Assembly: GCF_002760245.1 (NCBI RefSeq)
Contig: NZ_ASCA01000080.1
Coordinates: 1-64,000, forward strand
Direction: 5' to 3'
Length of the DNA stretch: 64,000 nucleotides
From: Streptococcus suis YS161
Lineage (GTDB): Bacteria > Bacillota > Bacilli > Lactobacillales > Streptococcaceae
Shown here: positions 38,064 through 46,236 of the stretch, piece by piece
Position numbering within the stretch: the first letter of the stretch is position 1
How the letters are laid out: each line of letters opens with the position of its first letter
Notes under the pieces: generated by a model
Told to the model about the DNA's origin: nothing
The model's input: the letters and a program-made list of their open reading frames with translations, nothing else
Database searches by the model: none
Made by a program: the position numbers and the translations under genes

Positions 38064-38149
38064 AATTTGCGAAATTCTTTTAATTACATCGTTCAAAATA
38101 TACATATTTGCATATAATATCAAAAAATATAAATTGGTTATTTTATGTA

Positions 38150-38176
38150 TTGACAAGATAAAAGAGTTGTGATAAT
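38150..38176 (+). promoter_or_regulatory. Promoter of the leader and ABC operon
   Basis: TTGACA (38150-38155) is followed by TGTGATAAT (extended -10, 38168-38176) or TAATCT at 17 bp. A copy of the TGCAAAT element lies inverted at 38105-38115. Transcription would start near 38182. Confidence 0.6.
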
Positions 38177-38208
38177 CTATAAATGAAAGGGGTTACAAAA
38201 AGCCTGTC

Positions 38209-38304
38209 ATGAGAAAATTGAAAATGAGAGAAAAAACAAAAATAACAGCTGGTCAAATTTGTCTATACTATTGGTATGGAATCGGTTTCCTTTGCTGGGA
38301 TTAG
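38209..38304 (+). CDS. Short ORF upstream of the ABC operon (31 aa)
   Basis: This 31-codon ORF has a basic N-terminus (MRKLKMREKTK) and an aromatic, hydrophobic C-terminus containing CLYYWYGIGF and ending in CWD. The AAAGGGG ribosome site lies 16 bases upstream, which is long. Its ATG overlaps the stop of an even shorter ORF (38182-38211). It sits between the promoter and an intrinsic terminator that precedes an antibiotic-type ABC transporter, so it may be a regulatory leader peptide; a secreted or membrane-active peptide is an alternative. No family is recognised. Confidence 0.4.
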   Translation: MRKLKMREKTKITAGQICLYYWYGIGFLCWD

Positions 38305-38346
38305 TTTACATGGTTCCGTTCACCAAATAATTTAATAACTTGACTG

Positions 38347-38384
38347 GTCGATAGTTTGTCACTTTTCTATCGACTTTTCTTTTT
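38347..38384 (+). terminator. Intrinsic terminator (attenuator) before the ABC operon
   Basis: GTCGATAG (38347-38354) pairs perfectly with CTATCGAC (38367-38374) and is followed by TTTTCTTTTT. The AGGAGG of the ATPase gene begins at the next base, so full-length mRNA must pass it. Confidence 0.8.
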
Positions 38385-38395
38385 AGGAGGTTGCT

Positions 38396-39295
38396 ATGGC
38401 AAATACATTATTAAATGTTACAGCAGTATCCAAAACTTACGGAAAGCAAAAAGTTTTAGATAATATTAGTTTTGATATTAACTGTGGAGAAATTTGTGGT
38501 CTAGTGGGAGAAAATGGTGCTGGAAAGACTACCTTAATCCGAATTCTTGCAGGATTGATTTCGAGTAATTCTGGAGAAATAAGCGGTTTAGAGAGTCAAG
38601 CTGTTTCTTGTATTGTAGAGTCACCTGCTCTATATCCTCATTTATCTGCAGGCGACAATCTTCGTGTTCAAATGATAGGTTTAGGAATTGGGGCGGATAT
38701 AGATAAAGTCAAAAATCTATTACGTATGGTTGGACTTGAGGGTGTAGATTCTAAGAAAAAAGTGAAAGATTATTCTCTTGGAATGAAGCAACGTTTGGCA
38801 ATAGCCTTGGCTATCTGTGATTGGCCCCAACTACTTATATTAGATGAGCCAATAAACGGTCTGGACCCTGTGGGTATTAAGGAAATTCGTGAGATTCTTC
38901 TGCTTTTGAAAAATGAGTATCGTATGACCATTCTAGTTTCAAGTCATATCTTGTCTGAATTAGACTTGGTAGTTGATAAGTATATTATCATGAGCAAAGG
39001 AAAAGTGTTACAAATAATACAAAAAGATGCCTTGCAAAACCTACTCCAAACCAAACGGATTGTTAGAGTGGATAAGGAGCATGAAGTGCTTGAAGTGTTG
39101 CTTTCCGAGGGAATTGAGGCGATAGTGACCGACGAAGGAATAGAGCTTTCAGAAATTGGGAAATCAACCAGCTGGATTATTGATTGCTTACGGAAAAATA
39201 ATATTCAAATCGAGGAAATCATTAAATTTCAACCGAGTTTTGAATCCTATTATCTATCTTTGATTACAAGAGAGGAGGTTCCTCATGTTCCATAA
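38396..39295 (+). CDS. ABC transporter ATPase (BcrA/LanF-like)
   Basis: This 299-aa stand-alone ATPase has Walker A (GENGAGKTT), Q-loop region (IVESPALYP), signature (YSLGMKQRL), Walker B (LLILDEP) and H-loop (VSSH). It resembles the bacitracin/lantibiotic resistance ATPases. It overlaps the permease gene by 11 bases. Resistance to or export of a peptide antibiotic is inferred from family and attenuated layout. It lies downstream of RNPP regulator 2. Confidence 0.85.
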   Translation: MANTLLNVTAVSKTYGKQKVLDNISFDINCGEICGLVGENGAGKTTLIRILAGLISSNSGEISGLESQAVSCIVESPALYPHLSAGDNLRVQMIGLGIGADIDKVKNLLRMVGLEGVDSKKKVKDYSLGMKQRLAIALAICDWPQLLILDEPINGLDPVGIKEIREILLLLKNEYRMTILVSSHILSELDLVVDKYIIMSKGKVLQIIQKDALQNLLQTKRIVRVDKEHEVLEVLLSEGIEAIVTDEGIELSEIGKSTSWIIDCLRKNNIQIEEIIKFQPSFESYYLSLITREEVPHVP

Positions 39296-39992
39296 AGTGA
39301 AATCAGACTTTTATAGGGTATGGAAAGAAAGGAGTTTAATTTTTCCAGTCTCTCTGGTGATTCTTTTAGGAGTACTCTTCGCTTATCTGATGAGAGAAAC
39401 TGATGGACAAGGAGGTATTACGATTATTTTATCTTCAGTGGCAGGGTTTATTCCTCTATTCTTCTCAAGTGCTTGTAATCTAGTCTGGGGAGAAGAATTT
39501 ACCAATCGCACCATTAACCATGCAATCATAAAAAGCTCCTCTCGTTTTTCAGTTTACTTTTATAAATTGTTTGAAACCTTGTCCTTGTGTTTTGCATATA
39601 CGCTTTTACTATTTTTTACAGTAATTGTATGTAGAATTTTTTTGAATGGACAAGTAGATGTGAGTGAAGCATTTGACCTGCTCATTAAACAGTTGCCATT
39701 TCATCTCTGTTTTTCGCTACTATGTCTGTTTATTTTTCAGTATGTAGATAAGATTTATCAAGCCTACCTTATTTATACTATGATTGTCTTGATGTTTGAT
39801 AATTTAGTTTCGTATGTTACAACAAGTCTCTTGGCAAATGATGTCTTTTCTCATTTCTTTCTATTTAATCAGGTAAAGTTAATCACTAATCAAACAGAAT
39901 TTTTTACTCCGTCTAGTCTTATTGCATTGATATTTAGTGTTGTCTATTTATTGAGTTCGTACTTACTTTTTTCTAGTAGGGAGTTTAAATAG
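39285..39992 (+). CDS. ABC-2 type permease
   Basis: This 235-aa protein has six predicted membrane helices, matching the size and topology of BcrB/LanG-type permeases. It begins within the ATPase gene (GAGGAGG just before the ATG) and would pair with that ATPase. Its substrate is unknown. Confidence 0.8.
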   Translation: MFHKVKSDFYRVWKERSLIFPVSLVILLGVLFAYLMRETDGQGGITIILSSVAGFIPLFFSSACNLVWGEEFTNRTINHAIIKSSSRFSVYFYKLFETLSLCFAYTLLLFFTVIVCRIFLNGQVDVSEAFDLLIKQLPFHLCFSLLCLFIFQYVDKIYQAYLIYTMIVLMFDNLVSYVTTSLLANDVFSHFFLFNQVKLITNQTEFFTPSSLIALIFSVVYLLSSYLLFSSREFK

Positions 39993-40011
39993 TTTAAGGA
40001 GGGCACTTGTA

Positions 40012-40578
40012 ATGAAAAAAATAATTCCATTTTTCATTTTAATCATTACTTTTTTAGGAGTTGCGATTTACCTAAGTTTAGAGAGTGACAAAACAGATGT
40101 AGAGATTGCTAAGTCTTGGACTGTAACGAGCAAAGAAATTAATACTATTGAAATCTATGGTAGCGAACAACCTTTCGAACTTGAAATTGTGGAGACTGAC
40201 AATGAAGTGACGATGATTAGTTTGACAGGGAATATTTCTGAAGCAGCAATGTCAACACTTGAGAAGGCAGATATAGGTACAAATGATGCTTATATACCAT
40301 TGGGTAAAAAGGGTTTTAAGTTAGTTACCGTCGCAAGTGGGAAGAGTAGTTTAAAAGCAAAAATTGAATTGGCAAAAGGTGCTACATTTAAAGAAGTTTA
40401 TGTTGATACATGGAATGGTACTGTAGATATTACTCTGCCTCGAAGTTACGATGGCGGATATGATGTCAAGTTGAATAGTGGGGCAAAGTTACTAGAAGTT
40501 CCTGAAGAAGGAGCTAATAAGGCAAGCATTCTCAAAATAGATGCCTATGCCGATGTTAGCATCAGAAAGGGTGATTAA
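40012..40578 (+). CDS. Membrane-anchored protein with DUF4097-like repeats
   Basis: This 188-aa protein has one N-terminal hydrophobic helix (IIPFFILIITFLGVAIYL) and a secreted part of alternating short strands (KEVYVDTWNGTVDITLP), like the DUF4097/LiaG-type putative adhesins that accompany envelope-stress systems. AAGGAGG precedes the ATG, 19 bp after the permease, so it is the third gene of the operon. It may be an accessory or immunity component. The function is not established. Confidence 0.6.
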   Translation: MKKIIPFFILIITFLGVAIYLSLESDKTDVEIAKSWTVTSKEINTIEIYGSEQPFELEIVETDNEVTMISLTGNISEAAMSTLEKADIGTNDAYIPLGKKGFKLVTVASGKSSLKAKIELAKGATFKEVYVDTWNGTVDITLPRSYDGGYDVKLNSGAKLLEVPEEGANKASILKIDAYADVSIRKGD

Positions 40579-40596
40579 GATGATTACTCATCATAA

Positions 40597-41064
40597 GGTA
40601 TTCTAAGTCCTACATCAGGTGAATTATGTTTAAATGAGAAAACGTTTGGGACTTTAAAACATACAGATATAACACAATATGTTAGTAGTTACTCAAACGA
40701 ATATAGATTGTTTGCTGGAACAGTGATGCATAATATGTACTTTGATTTATTTACAAATTCTCATATAAATAAATTTGATTTCAATAGATTTTTAGGATTA
40801 CACCATAATTATCAAGTAAATTCTCAAGGGAAAAATTTATCTTTGGGTCAGCAACAACGATTATTGATACTGAGAGCCTTGGTCCAAAAAAATAAGCAGG
40901 TTTTTGTATTTGATGAGCCAACTAGTAATTTAGATGAGCAATCTAGAAAAGAATTCATACAGATGTTATTAGAATTAAAAGAATCAGGAAAAATAATTTG
41001 TATCGTTTCACATGACAAAAATTTACAGTCTATTGCAACAGATACTATATGTCTAAGTAGATAG
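40597..41064 (+). pseudogene. Truncated ABC ATPase remnant
   Basis: The reading frame opens at GILSPTSGEL, the sequence that normally follows Walker A, and continues through a Q-loop region, signature (LSLGQQQRL), Walker B (VFDEPTSNLD) and H-loop (IVSHD). The membrane domain and Walker A are missing and there is no start codon at the homology edge, so it cannot hydrolyse ATP. It is the leftover end of an exporter of the type at 25137. Confidence 0.8.
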
Positions 41065-41098
41065 TATTTGATTGCATTTGTTCAAATTTATCCAGTTC

Positions 41099-41205
41099 TA
41101 TGTAGAATACCTGGACAATGTTAACGAACATCCCGACTATGAAGCAGCTTTGGAGGCTGTTAAATACAAGAATATTACGGTGTCTGAACAGGCATCGTAT
41201 TTTTG
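41099..41205 (+). pseudogene. Second copy of the tpx 3' end and terminator
   Basis: About 107 bp align with 36785-36888 with roughly one difference per seven bases. They include the codons for [14 protein letters not shown] and the terminator stem. The tpx stop codon is changed (TAAATAC instead of TAAATAA). It marks the right edge of the cassette carrying RNPP regulator 2. Confidence 0.85.
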
Positions 41206-41214
41206 TTTTTTATA

Positions 41215-41245
41215 TTGACTTATAGTGAACTACAAGTGTTATAAT
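41215..41245 (+). promoter_or_regulatory. MerR-type autoregulated promoter
   Basis: TTGACT (41215-41220) and TATAAT (41240-41245) are separated by 19 bp containing the dyad CTTATAGT-GA-ACTACAAG (7 of 8 positions symmetric). This is the standard MerR-family architecture. Confidence 0.85.
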
Positions 41246-41266
41246 GGCATACAGGAGGTGCAGACC

Positions 41267-41710
41267 ATGGACAAACTCGGATACACGATTGCGGAAGTCA
41301 GTCAAAGATACCAGATCAATAGTAATACTCTACGTTATTATGAACGAATTGGCTTACTGCCAGATGTTCCAAGAGCAAGCAATGGACATCGCTATTTTAC
41401 AAAGGAAATCCTGGCTTGGCTGGAGATGATTATCTGTTTGCGTCACTCAGGTGTCAGTATTGAAACGCTGACAGAGTATGCTTCCTTGTTGAAGGAGGGA
41501 AATAGTACCGTTAAGGAACGGGAAAACTTGTTGCGGGAGCAGTTGACGACTCTCTATCAAAAGCAGGCCAACCTTCAACGTTCTATTGACCGCTTGGAGA
41601 AAAAAATAGCCTTATATGAATCAGGTGAGATTGAACAAGACCTTTCCTACTTTGAAGACTATGCGATTTTATCCGATGAAAAGGACAGTTGGAAGGAGAT
41701 AGATGTATGA
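41267..41710 (+). CDS. MerR-family transcriptional regulator
   Basis: This 147-aa protein has a winged HTH (YTIAEVSQRYQINSNTLRYYERIGLL) and a long dimerisation helix. No cysteine sensor cluster is seen in the effector tail, so a metal is unlikely. AGGAGG is seven bases before the ATG at 41267. It is co-transcribed with an amidohydrolase and a monooxygenase-fold protein. The dehydrogenase promoter at 27979 has a closely related dyad and could be a second target. Confidence 0.88.
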   Translation: MDKLGYTIAEVSQRYQINSNTLRYYERIGLLPDVPRASNGHRYFTKEILAWLEMIICLRHSGVSIETLTEYASLLKEGNSTVKERENLLREQLTTLYQKQANLQRSIDRLEKKIALYESGEIEQDLSYFEDYAILSDEKDSWKEIDV

Positions 41711-42621
41711 AAATAGATGTATTTGCCCATGTATTGTTGCCCCAGTTTTATCAGAAAATGTTGGCCCTTGATCCAGCCTTGCCTCAAAAAATGCCTTTTT
41801 TGCAAAATCCTGTCCTGCAAGACATGGAAAAAAGGCAGGCTCTGCAAGATCCAGCTGTCAAACAGATTATTTCATTTGTCAATGTCAATCCAGAAGATTA
41901 TCTGGAAGCAGAGTCAGCCTTGGCTTTGGTTCAAGAAGCCAATCAAGAACTCTTGGAAACTGTTCAGGCCTATCCAAATCAATTTTTTGCTGGTGTGGCC
42001 ATGCTGGCCCTGAACAATATTGAGGGAAGTCTGGAAATTTTGGAAGACTTTGTCGCTAAAAATCCTGAAATTGTTGGTGTACAGCTATTCTCAAGACACC
42101 TTGGTCTGTCCGTTGCGGACCAAAGTTTCAGACCAATCTTCGCTAAATGTGAAGAATTAGATATTCCTATCTGGTTGCACCCTGTATTTGATAATCGCAA
42201 ACCAGATAACAATATTGTCTTTTCATGGGAGTACGAGCAGAGTCAGGCTATGCTACAATTGGTGGAGTCTGGTATCTTCCAAGATTATCCCAATCTGAAA
42301 ATCATTGTTCACCATGCTGGAGCCTTGGCACCATTTTTTAGTGGACGGATTCAGTATATTTTGCCAGAAAAACAGGTGGAGGACTTCCACAAGTTCTATG
42401 TGGATACCGCTATCTTAGGTAATCCAAAGGCTCTAGAATTAACCATCGACTATTTCGGTCTAGACCGTGTTCTCTTTGGAACAGATGCTCCTTTGGGGAT
42501 TGGACCAGCAGGGGCTACGCAAGTCATCTCAGAAGCTATTGACTCCCTGCACTTATCTCAAGAGGACAAGCAGGCCATTTACTCTGAAAATATCAAACTA
42601 TTACTGAAGGAGGCAAAATAG
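41707..42621 (+). CDS. Amidohydrolase family protein (ACMSD-like, COG2159)
   Basis: This 304-aa TIM-barrel metal hydrolase has an N-terminal DVFAHVLLP, where the usual HxH is reduced to a single His. The later motifs are typical: WLHPVF, IVHHAGA and FGTDAPLG, the last supplying the metal-binding Asp. It probably decarboxylates or hydrolyses a small aromatic or keto acid; the substrate is unknown. The ATG overlaps the merR stop (ATGA), with AAGGAG upstream. Confidence 0.78.
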   Translation: MKIDVFAHVLLPQFYQKMLALDPALPQKMPFLQNPVLQDMEKRQALQDPAVKQIISFVNVNPEDYLEAESALALVQEANQELLETVQAYPNQFFAGVAMLALNNIEGSLEILEDFVAKNPEIVGVQLFSRHLGLSVADQSFRPIFAKCEELDIPIWLHPVFDNRKPDNNIVFSWEYEQSQAMLQLVESGIFQDYPNLKIIVHHAGALAPFFSGRIQYILPEKQVEDFHKFYVDTAILGNPKALELTIDYFGLDRVLFGTDAPLGIGPAGATQVISEAIDSLHLSQEDKQAIYSENIKLLLKEAK

Positions 42622-43281
42622 ATGAGTAAGCCAGTTGTTCATTTATTTCATCTAGGAATTGATGAGAAAAATCGTGATATTTTTTATCAAGTGGGTGTGA
42701 AGAATTTCCAGACCTCCTATGAAGAGGAGGCTGGCACTCTTGCCATGTACGCCAGTTCTCTAAGAGAAAATCCGTTGGAATACAAGGTTTTTGAGGTCTA
42801 TGCAGATGAGGAGGCCTACCAAAAGCATCGGAATTCTCCGCACTTTAAAGCCTATGTAGAGCAGGTAGGCTCCAAACTCACCAAGCGGGAGGTCTATGAA
42901 GTAGAAGCCTTGTTTTTGGAGGAAAAACTGCCGCCGGGTATCTGGTTGGAAGCAGAAGACCATTTCTTAAAATTTGCCCAGGTTCAAGTGGAAGCGGGGA
43001 GTGAAAAAGCCTATGAAAAAAGTGTTCTGCTGAATATGCAAACTTCTATCAAAGAAGAAGCGGGTGTTTTAGCCATGTATGCCATCAAGGACTGTCAGCA
43101 ATCAAATCGTTATTACTTCTACGAAGTGTATGCGAGTGCGAAAGCCTACGAAGACCACCGATTGACTCCGCATTTTCAACGCTATATTTCAGAAACACAG
43201 GATATGGTGGAAGAAAAAATCTTACAGGACTTGGAAAATAGTATCGCCATCTCGAAAGGGCAACTAGCTTTTTCTGGCTAA
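42622..43281 (+). CDS. Tandem antibiotic-biosynthesis-monooxygenase (ABM) domain protein
   Basis: This 219-aa protein is a duplication of one ~100-residue ferredoxin-like ABM domain. Each half carries the pattern EEAG.LAMYA, then YEVYA...A...H...PHF..Y (for example VFEVYADEEAYQKH and YFYEVYASAKAYEDH). Such proteins act on quinones or small electrophiles without cofactors. It starts directly at the amidohydrolase stop, ending a merR-amidohydrolase-ABM operon that looks like an electrophile-detoxification unit; that is inference. Confidence 0.78.
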   Translation: MSKPVVHLFHLGIDEKNRDIFYQVGVKNFQTSYEEEAGTLAMYASSLRENPLEYKVFEVYADEEAYQKHRNSPHFKAYVEQVGSKLTKREVYEVEALFLEEKLPPGIWLEAEDHFLKFAQVQVEAGSEKAYEKSVLLNMQTSIKEEAGVLAMYAIKDCQQSNRYYFYEVYASAKAYEDHRLTPHFQRYISETQDMVEEKILQDLENSIAISKGQLAFSG

Positions 43282-43346
43282 TTTGTATCACTTATCCTTC
43301 TATGCTATACTGATAAAATCAAGAAATTTAACAGATAGGAGATTCT

Positions 43347-44480
43347 ATGCCCTTTATCAAGCATAAAAAGGTCGAGTTGACCGAATTATTTTATGATTTA
43401 GTCTATGTCTATACTATCAGTCAGCTGACGTCGATTATCCACCATGCCCATCAGGGAGTCGTCAGTCCCCAATCCTTTTTTAACTTCTCAGTTGGACTGA
43501 TTATTTTTGTTAATTCCTGGATGGTGCAGACTGTCTTTACAAACCGTTTTGGAAGTAACAGTTTGAGAAATATCATTTTTATGTTTTTGCAGATGATTTG
43601 TCTTTCGGTGGCATCAAGTGCAGTTGCAGGAGATTGGCAGACTAGTTTTGTATGGATTTTTCTACCCATGGCCATTATTTCCTTGCTGCTTCTGGTTCAG
43701 TACATTTTAGAATATTTCCAGACTTCAAACGATGCGGATCGGAGTCTGATGAAGCAGTTTTTCTATATCCTCGGTTTGCGGTCTGTCATGCTCTTTCTTT
43801 CCTTATTTTTCCCTTATGAGATAGGTATGTGGATTGCCTTGGTCGGTATTCTCTCGACCTGGTTGCTACCTGGATTGCTCAGCGATCCCAACCGTGGCTT
43901 TGTTTCGGCTGACTTGAGTTCGGTTAATTTTCCGCATTTGATAGAACGCTTGTCACTCTTAGTGATTATTACCTTTGGTGAGTCCTTGATTGGTATTTCA
44001 GAGCATTTCAGTCCAGAGAATTTTTCTTGGGAATCCATTGCGATTTTCATTACTCTGACAAATCTTTTCATGGTCTATATTGTAGAAATGGACCACCTGC
44101 TTGATGTAGAACGGGAAGAAACTGGGATTCGTGCCATTTATAGTCACTACCCCATACTCTTTGGGCTCAGCTTGATAACCATAGCCCTCTCATTTTTTGG
44201 AAATGGTGACATGAATGCTCAATACACCGTCTTTTATTTTTACGGTGGCCTAGTCCTCTTTATACTCGGACTCCTTCAGCACAATGTTTATAATAAGCAA
44301 GGCAGAATCCTATCCAAGCAGTTTCATATTACCCAGCTCCTGCTCATCAGTATCGGCTTTGGAATTAGTCTGCTAGTCTTTACTCAGTCATGGAGTTGGT
44401 TGATCGTGACTAGCTTGATTGTGACTAGTCTGATGATGATTGGTTTTGTTGGTATGAACCTTGGTCATTCGGCAGAATAA
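43347..44480 (+). CDS. Low-temperature-requirement A (LtrA) family membrane protein
   Basis: This 377-aa integral membrane protein has about ten helices. The N-terminal KVELTELFYDLVYV and the central LVIITFGESLIG are the LtrA family signatures. The biochemical function is unknown. TAGGAG precedes the ATG; a terminator follows. It could share the upstream operon, but the 65-bp gap suggests its own promoter. Confidence 0.85.
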   Translation: MPFIKHKKVELTELFYDLVYVYTISQLTSIIHHAHQGVVSPQSFFNFSVGLIIFVNSWMVQTVFTNRFGSNSLRNIIFMFLQMICLSVASSAVAGDWQTSFVWIFLPMAIISLLLLVQYILEYFQTSNDADRSLMKQFFYILGLRSVMLFLSLFFPYEIGMWIALVGILSTWLLPGLLSDPNRGFVSADLSSVNFPHLIERLSLLVIITFGESLIGISEHFSPENFSWESIAIFITLTNLFMVYIVEMDHLLDVEREETGIRAIYSHYPILFGLSLITIALSFFGNGDMNAQYTVFYFYGGLVLFILGLLQHNVYNKQGRILSKQFHITQLLLISIGFGISLLVFTQSWSWLIVTSLIVTSLMMIGFVGMNLGHSAE

Positions 44481-44481
44481 A

Positions 44482-44510
44482 AAATCCCGCTTCAATCGAA
44501 GTGGGATTTC
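44482..44510. terminator. Terminator of the LtrA gene
   Basis: AAATCCCGCTTC and GAAGTGGGATTT pair (one G-U) around AATC. Confidence 0.8.
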
Positions 44511-44513
44511 TGC

Positions 44514-45259
44514 TTACTGACGCTCAATGGTCAGGCTGATTTTGATGATTGGTTTGCCTGGCGTCCGCTTGGTCCACCAGTCTTTTATGTGGAAATAGCA
44601 GAGCAGGGCAAGCAGTATTGGATAGGCAGTTGACCAGACACTGATAAGTGTATGGAGTTTTGAGACTTGAAGTACCAGTGATTCCTTGGTTGCCAAAAGG
44701 ATGCTCTTATCACGAATGTAGTCTTGAATGCTGTCAAATAAGACCAGCACATAACCAATTTTTGTCAGAGGAGTTTCAGCGACCAAGGCCTGAATGTCCG
44801 TCCCAATCGCCTGAATATTCAGTTCTTGTAAGGCTTAGACATTTTCCATAAGCCATTTTCCATAAGTCCAGTCCAGTCGAGAGACTAGTCACCAAACCAA
44901 AGACAATCAAGCCGATTGAGCCCCAGACAAGAGGCGATATCCCCAAAGAATGAGCTTGTTAATCTTGCCATCCATGAGCTTGAAGGCCTTGATGAGCTTG
45001 CCGGTTATGAAGTAGAAGAGAATGATTTCGACCAGTCAGATGAGGACCATAACAATAAGGAGGACAATCGCCCGACGTACCCAGCCCTGTATCAGATGGT
45101 CTTGGATTAAATTGCTGATGTTTTCTAGGGCCATTTGGAAGAGACCTTGATTTAGCTTGTTAAAAAATGGTACTTGGAAGAAGAAAATCAACTAAGACAG
45201 AGTCAGATAGATGGAGCTCCAAACAAATGGAGATAGGGATAATTTTTTCACTTTTTCAT
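44514..45259 (-). pseudogene. Degenerate membrane protein gene
   Basis: Reading the minus strand from 45259 gives an ATG and then a stop after three codons. The next frames give membrane-type stretches (KLSLSPFVWSSIYLTLS, FFNKLNQGLFQMALENISN, VRRAIVLLIVMVLI, LIKAFKLMDGKINKLI) broken by several stops and a frameshift, finishing in the intact segment 44786-44514. The original product was a membrane protein of ~250 aa that I cannot name. A well-conserved palindrome sits just upstream. Confidence 0.75.
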
Positions 45260-45293
45260 GCCTTTCTTATGCTAACGTTTGCATAAGGAAGGC
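45260..45293 (-). promoter_or_regulatory. 34-bp palindrome, LacI-type operator
   Basis: The arms GCCTTtCTTATGCtAAC and GTTtGCATAAGgAAGGC are symmetric except at two positions per arm pair. The centre TGCTAACGTTTGCA resembles LacI/CcpA-type sites with a CpG at the dyad axis. It directly precedes the start codon of the degenerate gene. Confidence 0.55.
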
Positions 45294-45342
45294 ATTACAA
45301 CATATGTTCAGTTTCAAGTCTAGTGACTGGCTTGCTTTCGGC

Positions 45343-46224
45343 TTATTTTCGCTTATATCTTTGTAGGAGTTTAGCAGTTGCTAATCGGATAACAGCCAGA
45401 TAGAAAACTGTCACACCAGCCATTTCTAGCAGGAGTTTTTGCAACTGCTTCCCTACTGTTATGGTAGACAGAGGATTAGTGCCAATCAGAATGGGATAGT
45501 GTTCTTGAAAGGTAAATTGGAACTGATGTGCCAATAGAAGTAACATGAACAGGATGAGGGCATAGATAGCAACTTGGAGGAGAAGAGCAAGTAAGGTCAG
45601 GCTAGAGGCATATTGACCAGGGGATAGTCCGTTGATAAAGAGGAGACCACGATGTTTGGAAAGGTCGGTCAGCAGGAGCCAGACTAAGAGACAGCAGATG
45701 ACGAGAGGAATCATATAGTTACTAACTGGAAGAAATTGTAACAAGGTCAGATAAACATCCTTGGGAGCAGTAGGGTAGTGAAAGGAAAGAGTTTGCTCTA
45801 GAACTTTTTTATAGACTGTGATACGTTCTGCCAGTTCGCTGTTTGTAAAATGATTGATATTGTGCCCGTTTGCCTCCCAGTTTTGCATGGTCTGGTAGAG
45901 TTCTAACTCCGTTTCCAAGACCTCCTGACTTTTTCCTTGGATATGTTCCTTTTCTAAGTAGGTGGTCGTCAGTTCCAAGAGTTTTTTATAATAATCCATG
46001 CTTTCCTGGTCTAAGGCTTGAGCTTCCTTATCGTCAGCATACAAGACAATTTCAGCTTCTTTTTTGACTTGTATGATACGGGTTCGATCCTCAAATCGCA
46101 GGTTTTCGGCCTCTAGGACATTCCGATAGGACATGGCAAATGGGATAAGGGCGATAGCGGTTATCAGGGATAGAAAAAGAGCATTGCGTTTCAGTCGTAG
46201 AATGAAAAGAGTTAGGGTGTTCAT
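45343..46224 (-). CDS. ABC-2 transporter membrane subunit B
   Basis: This 293-aa protein has an N-terminal helix, a ~130-residue charged extracellular domain and about five further helices, a layout typical of ABC-2 permeases in bacteriocin export/immunity units. GGGAGG precedes the ATG. It is the last gene of a four-gene operon read from 48.6 kb. The substrate is unknown. Confidence 0.72.
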   Translation of the reverse strand: MNTLTLFILRLKRNALFLSLITAIALIPFAMSYRNVLEAENLRFEDRTRIIQVKKEAEIVLYADDKEAQALDQESMDYYKKLLELTTTYLEKEHIQGKSQEVLETELELYQTMQNWEANGHNINHFTNSELAERITVYKKVLEQTLSFHYPTAPKDVYLTLLQFLPVSNYMIPLVICCLLVWLLLTDLSKHRGLLFINGLSPGQYASSLTLLALLLQVAIYALILFMLLLLAHQFQFTFQEHYPILIGTNPLSTITVGKQLQKLLLEMAGVTVFYLAVIRLATAKLLQRYKRK

Positions 46225-46236
46225 AGTCAGACCTCC

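Noticed and set aside
44916-45110. 64-codon plus-strand ORF in the degenerate region
   Set aside because: It is the antisense shadow of the decayed minus-strand membrane gene.
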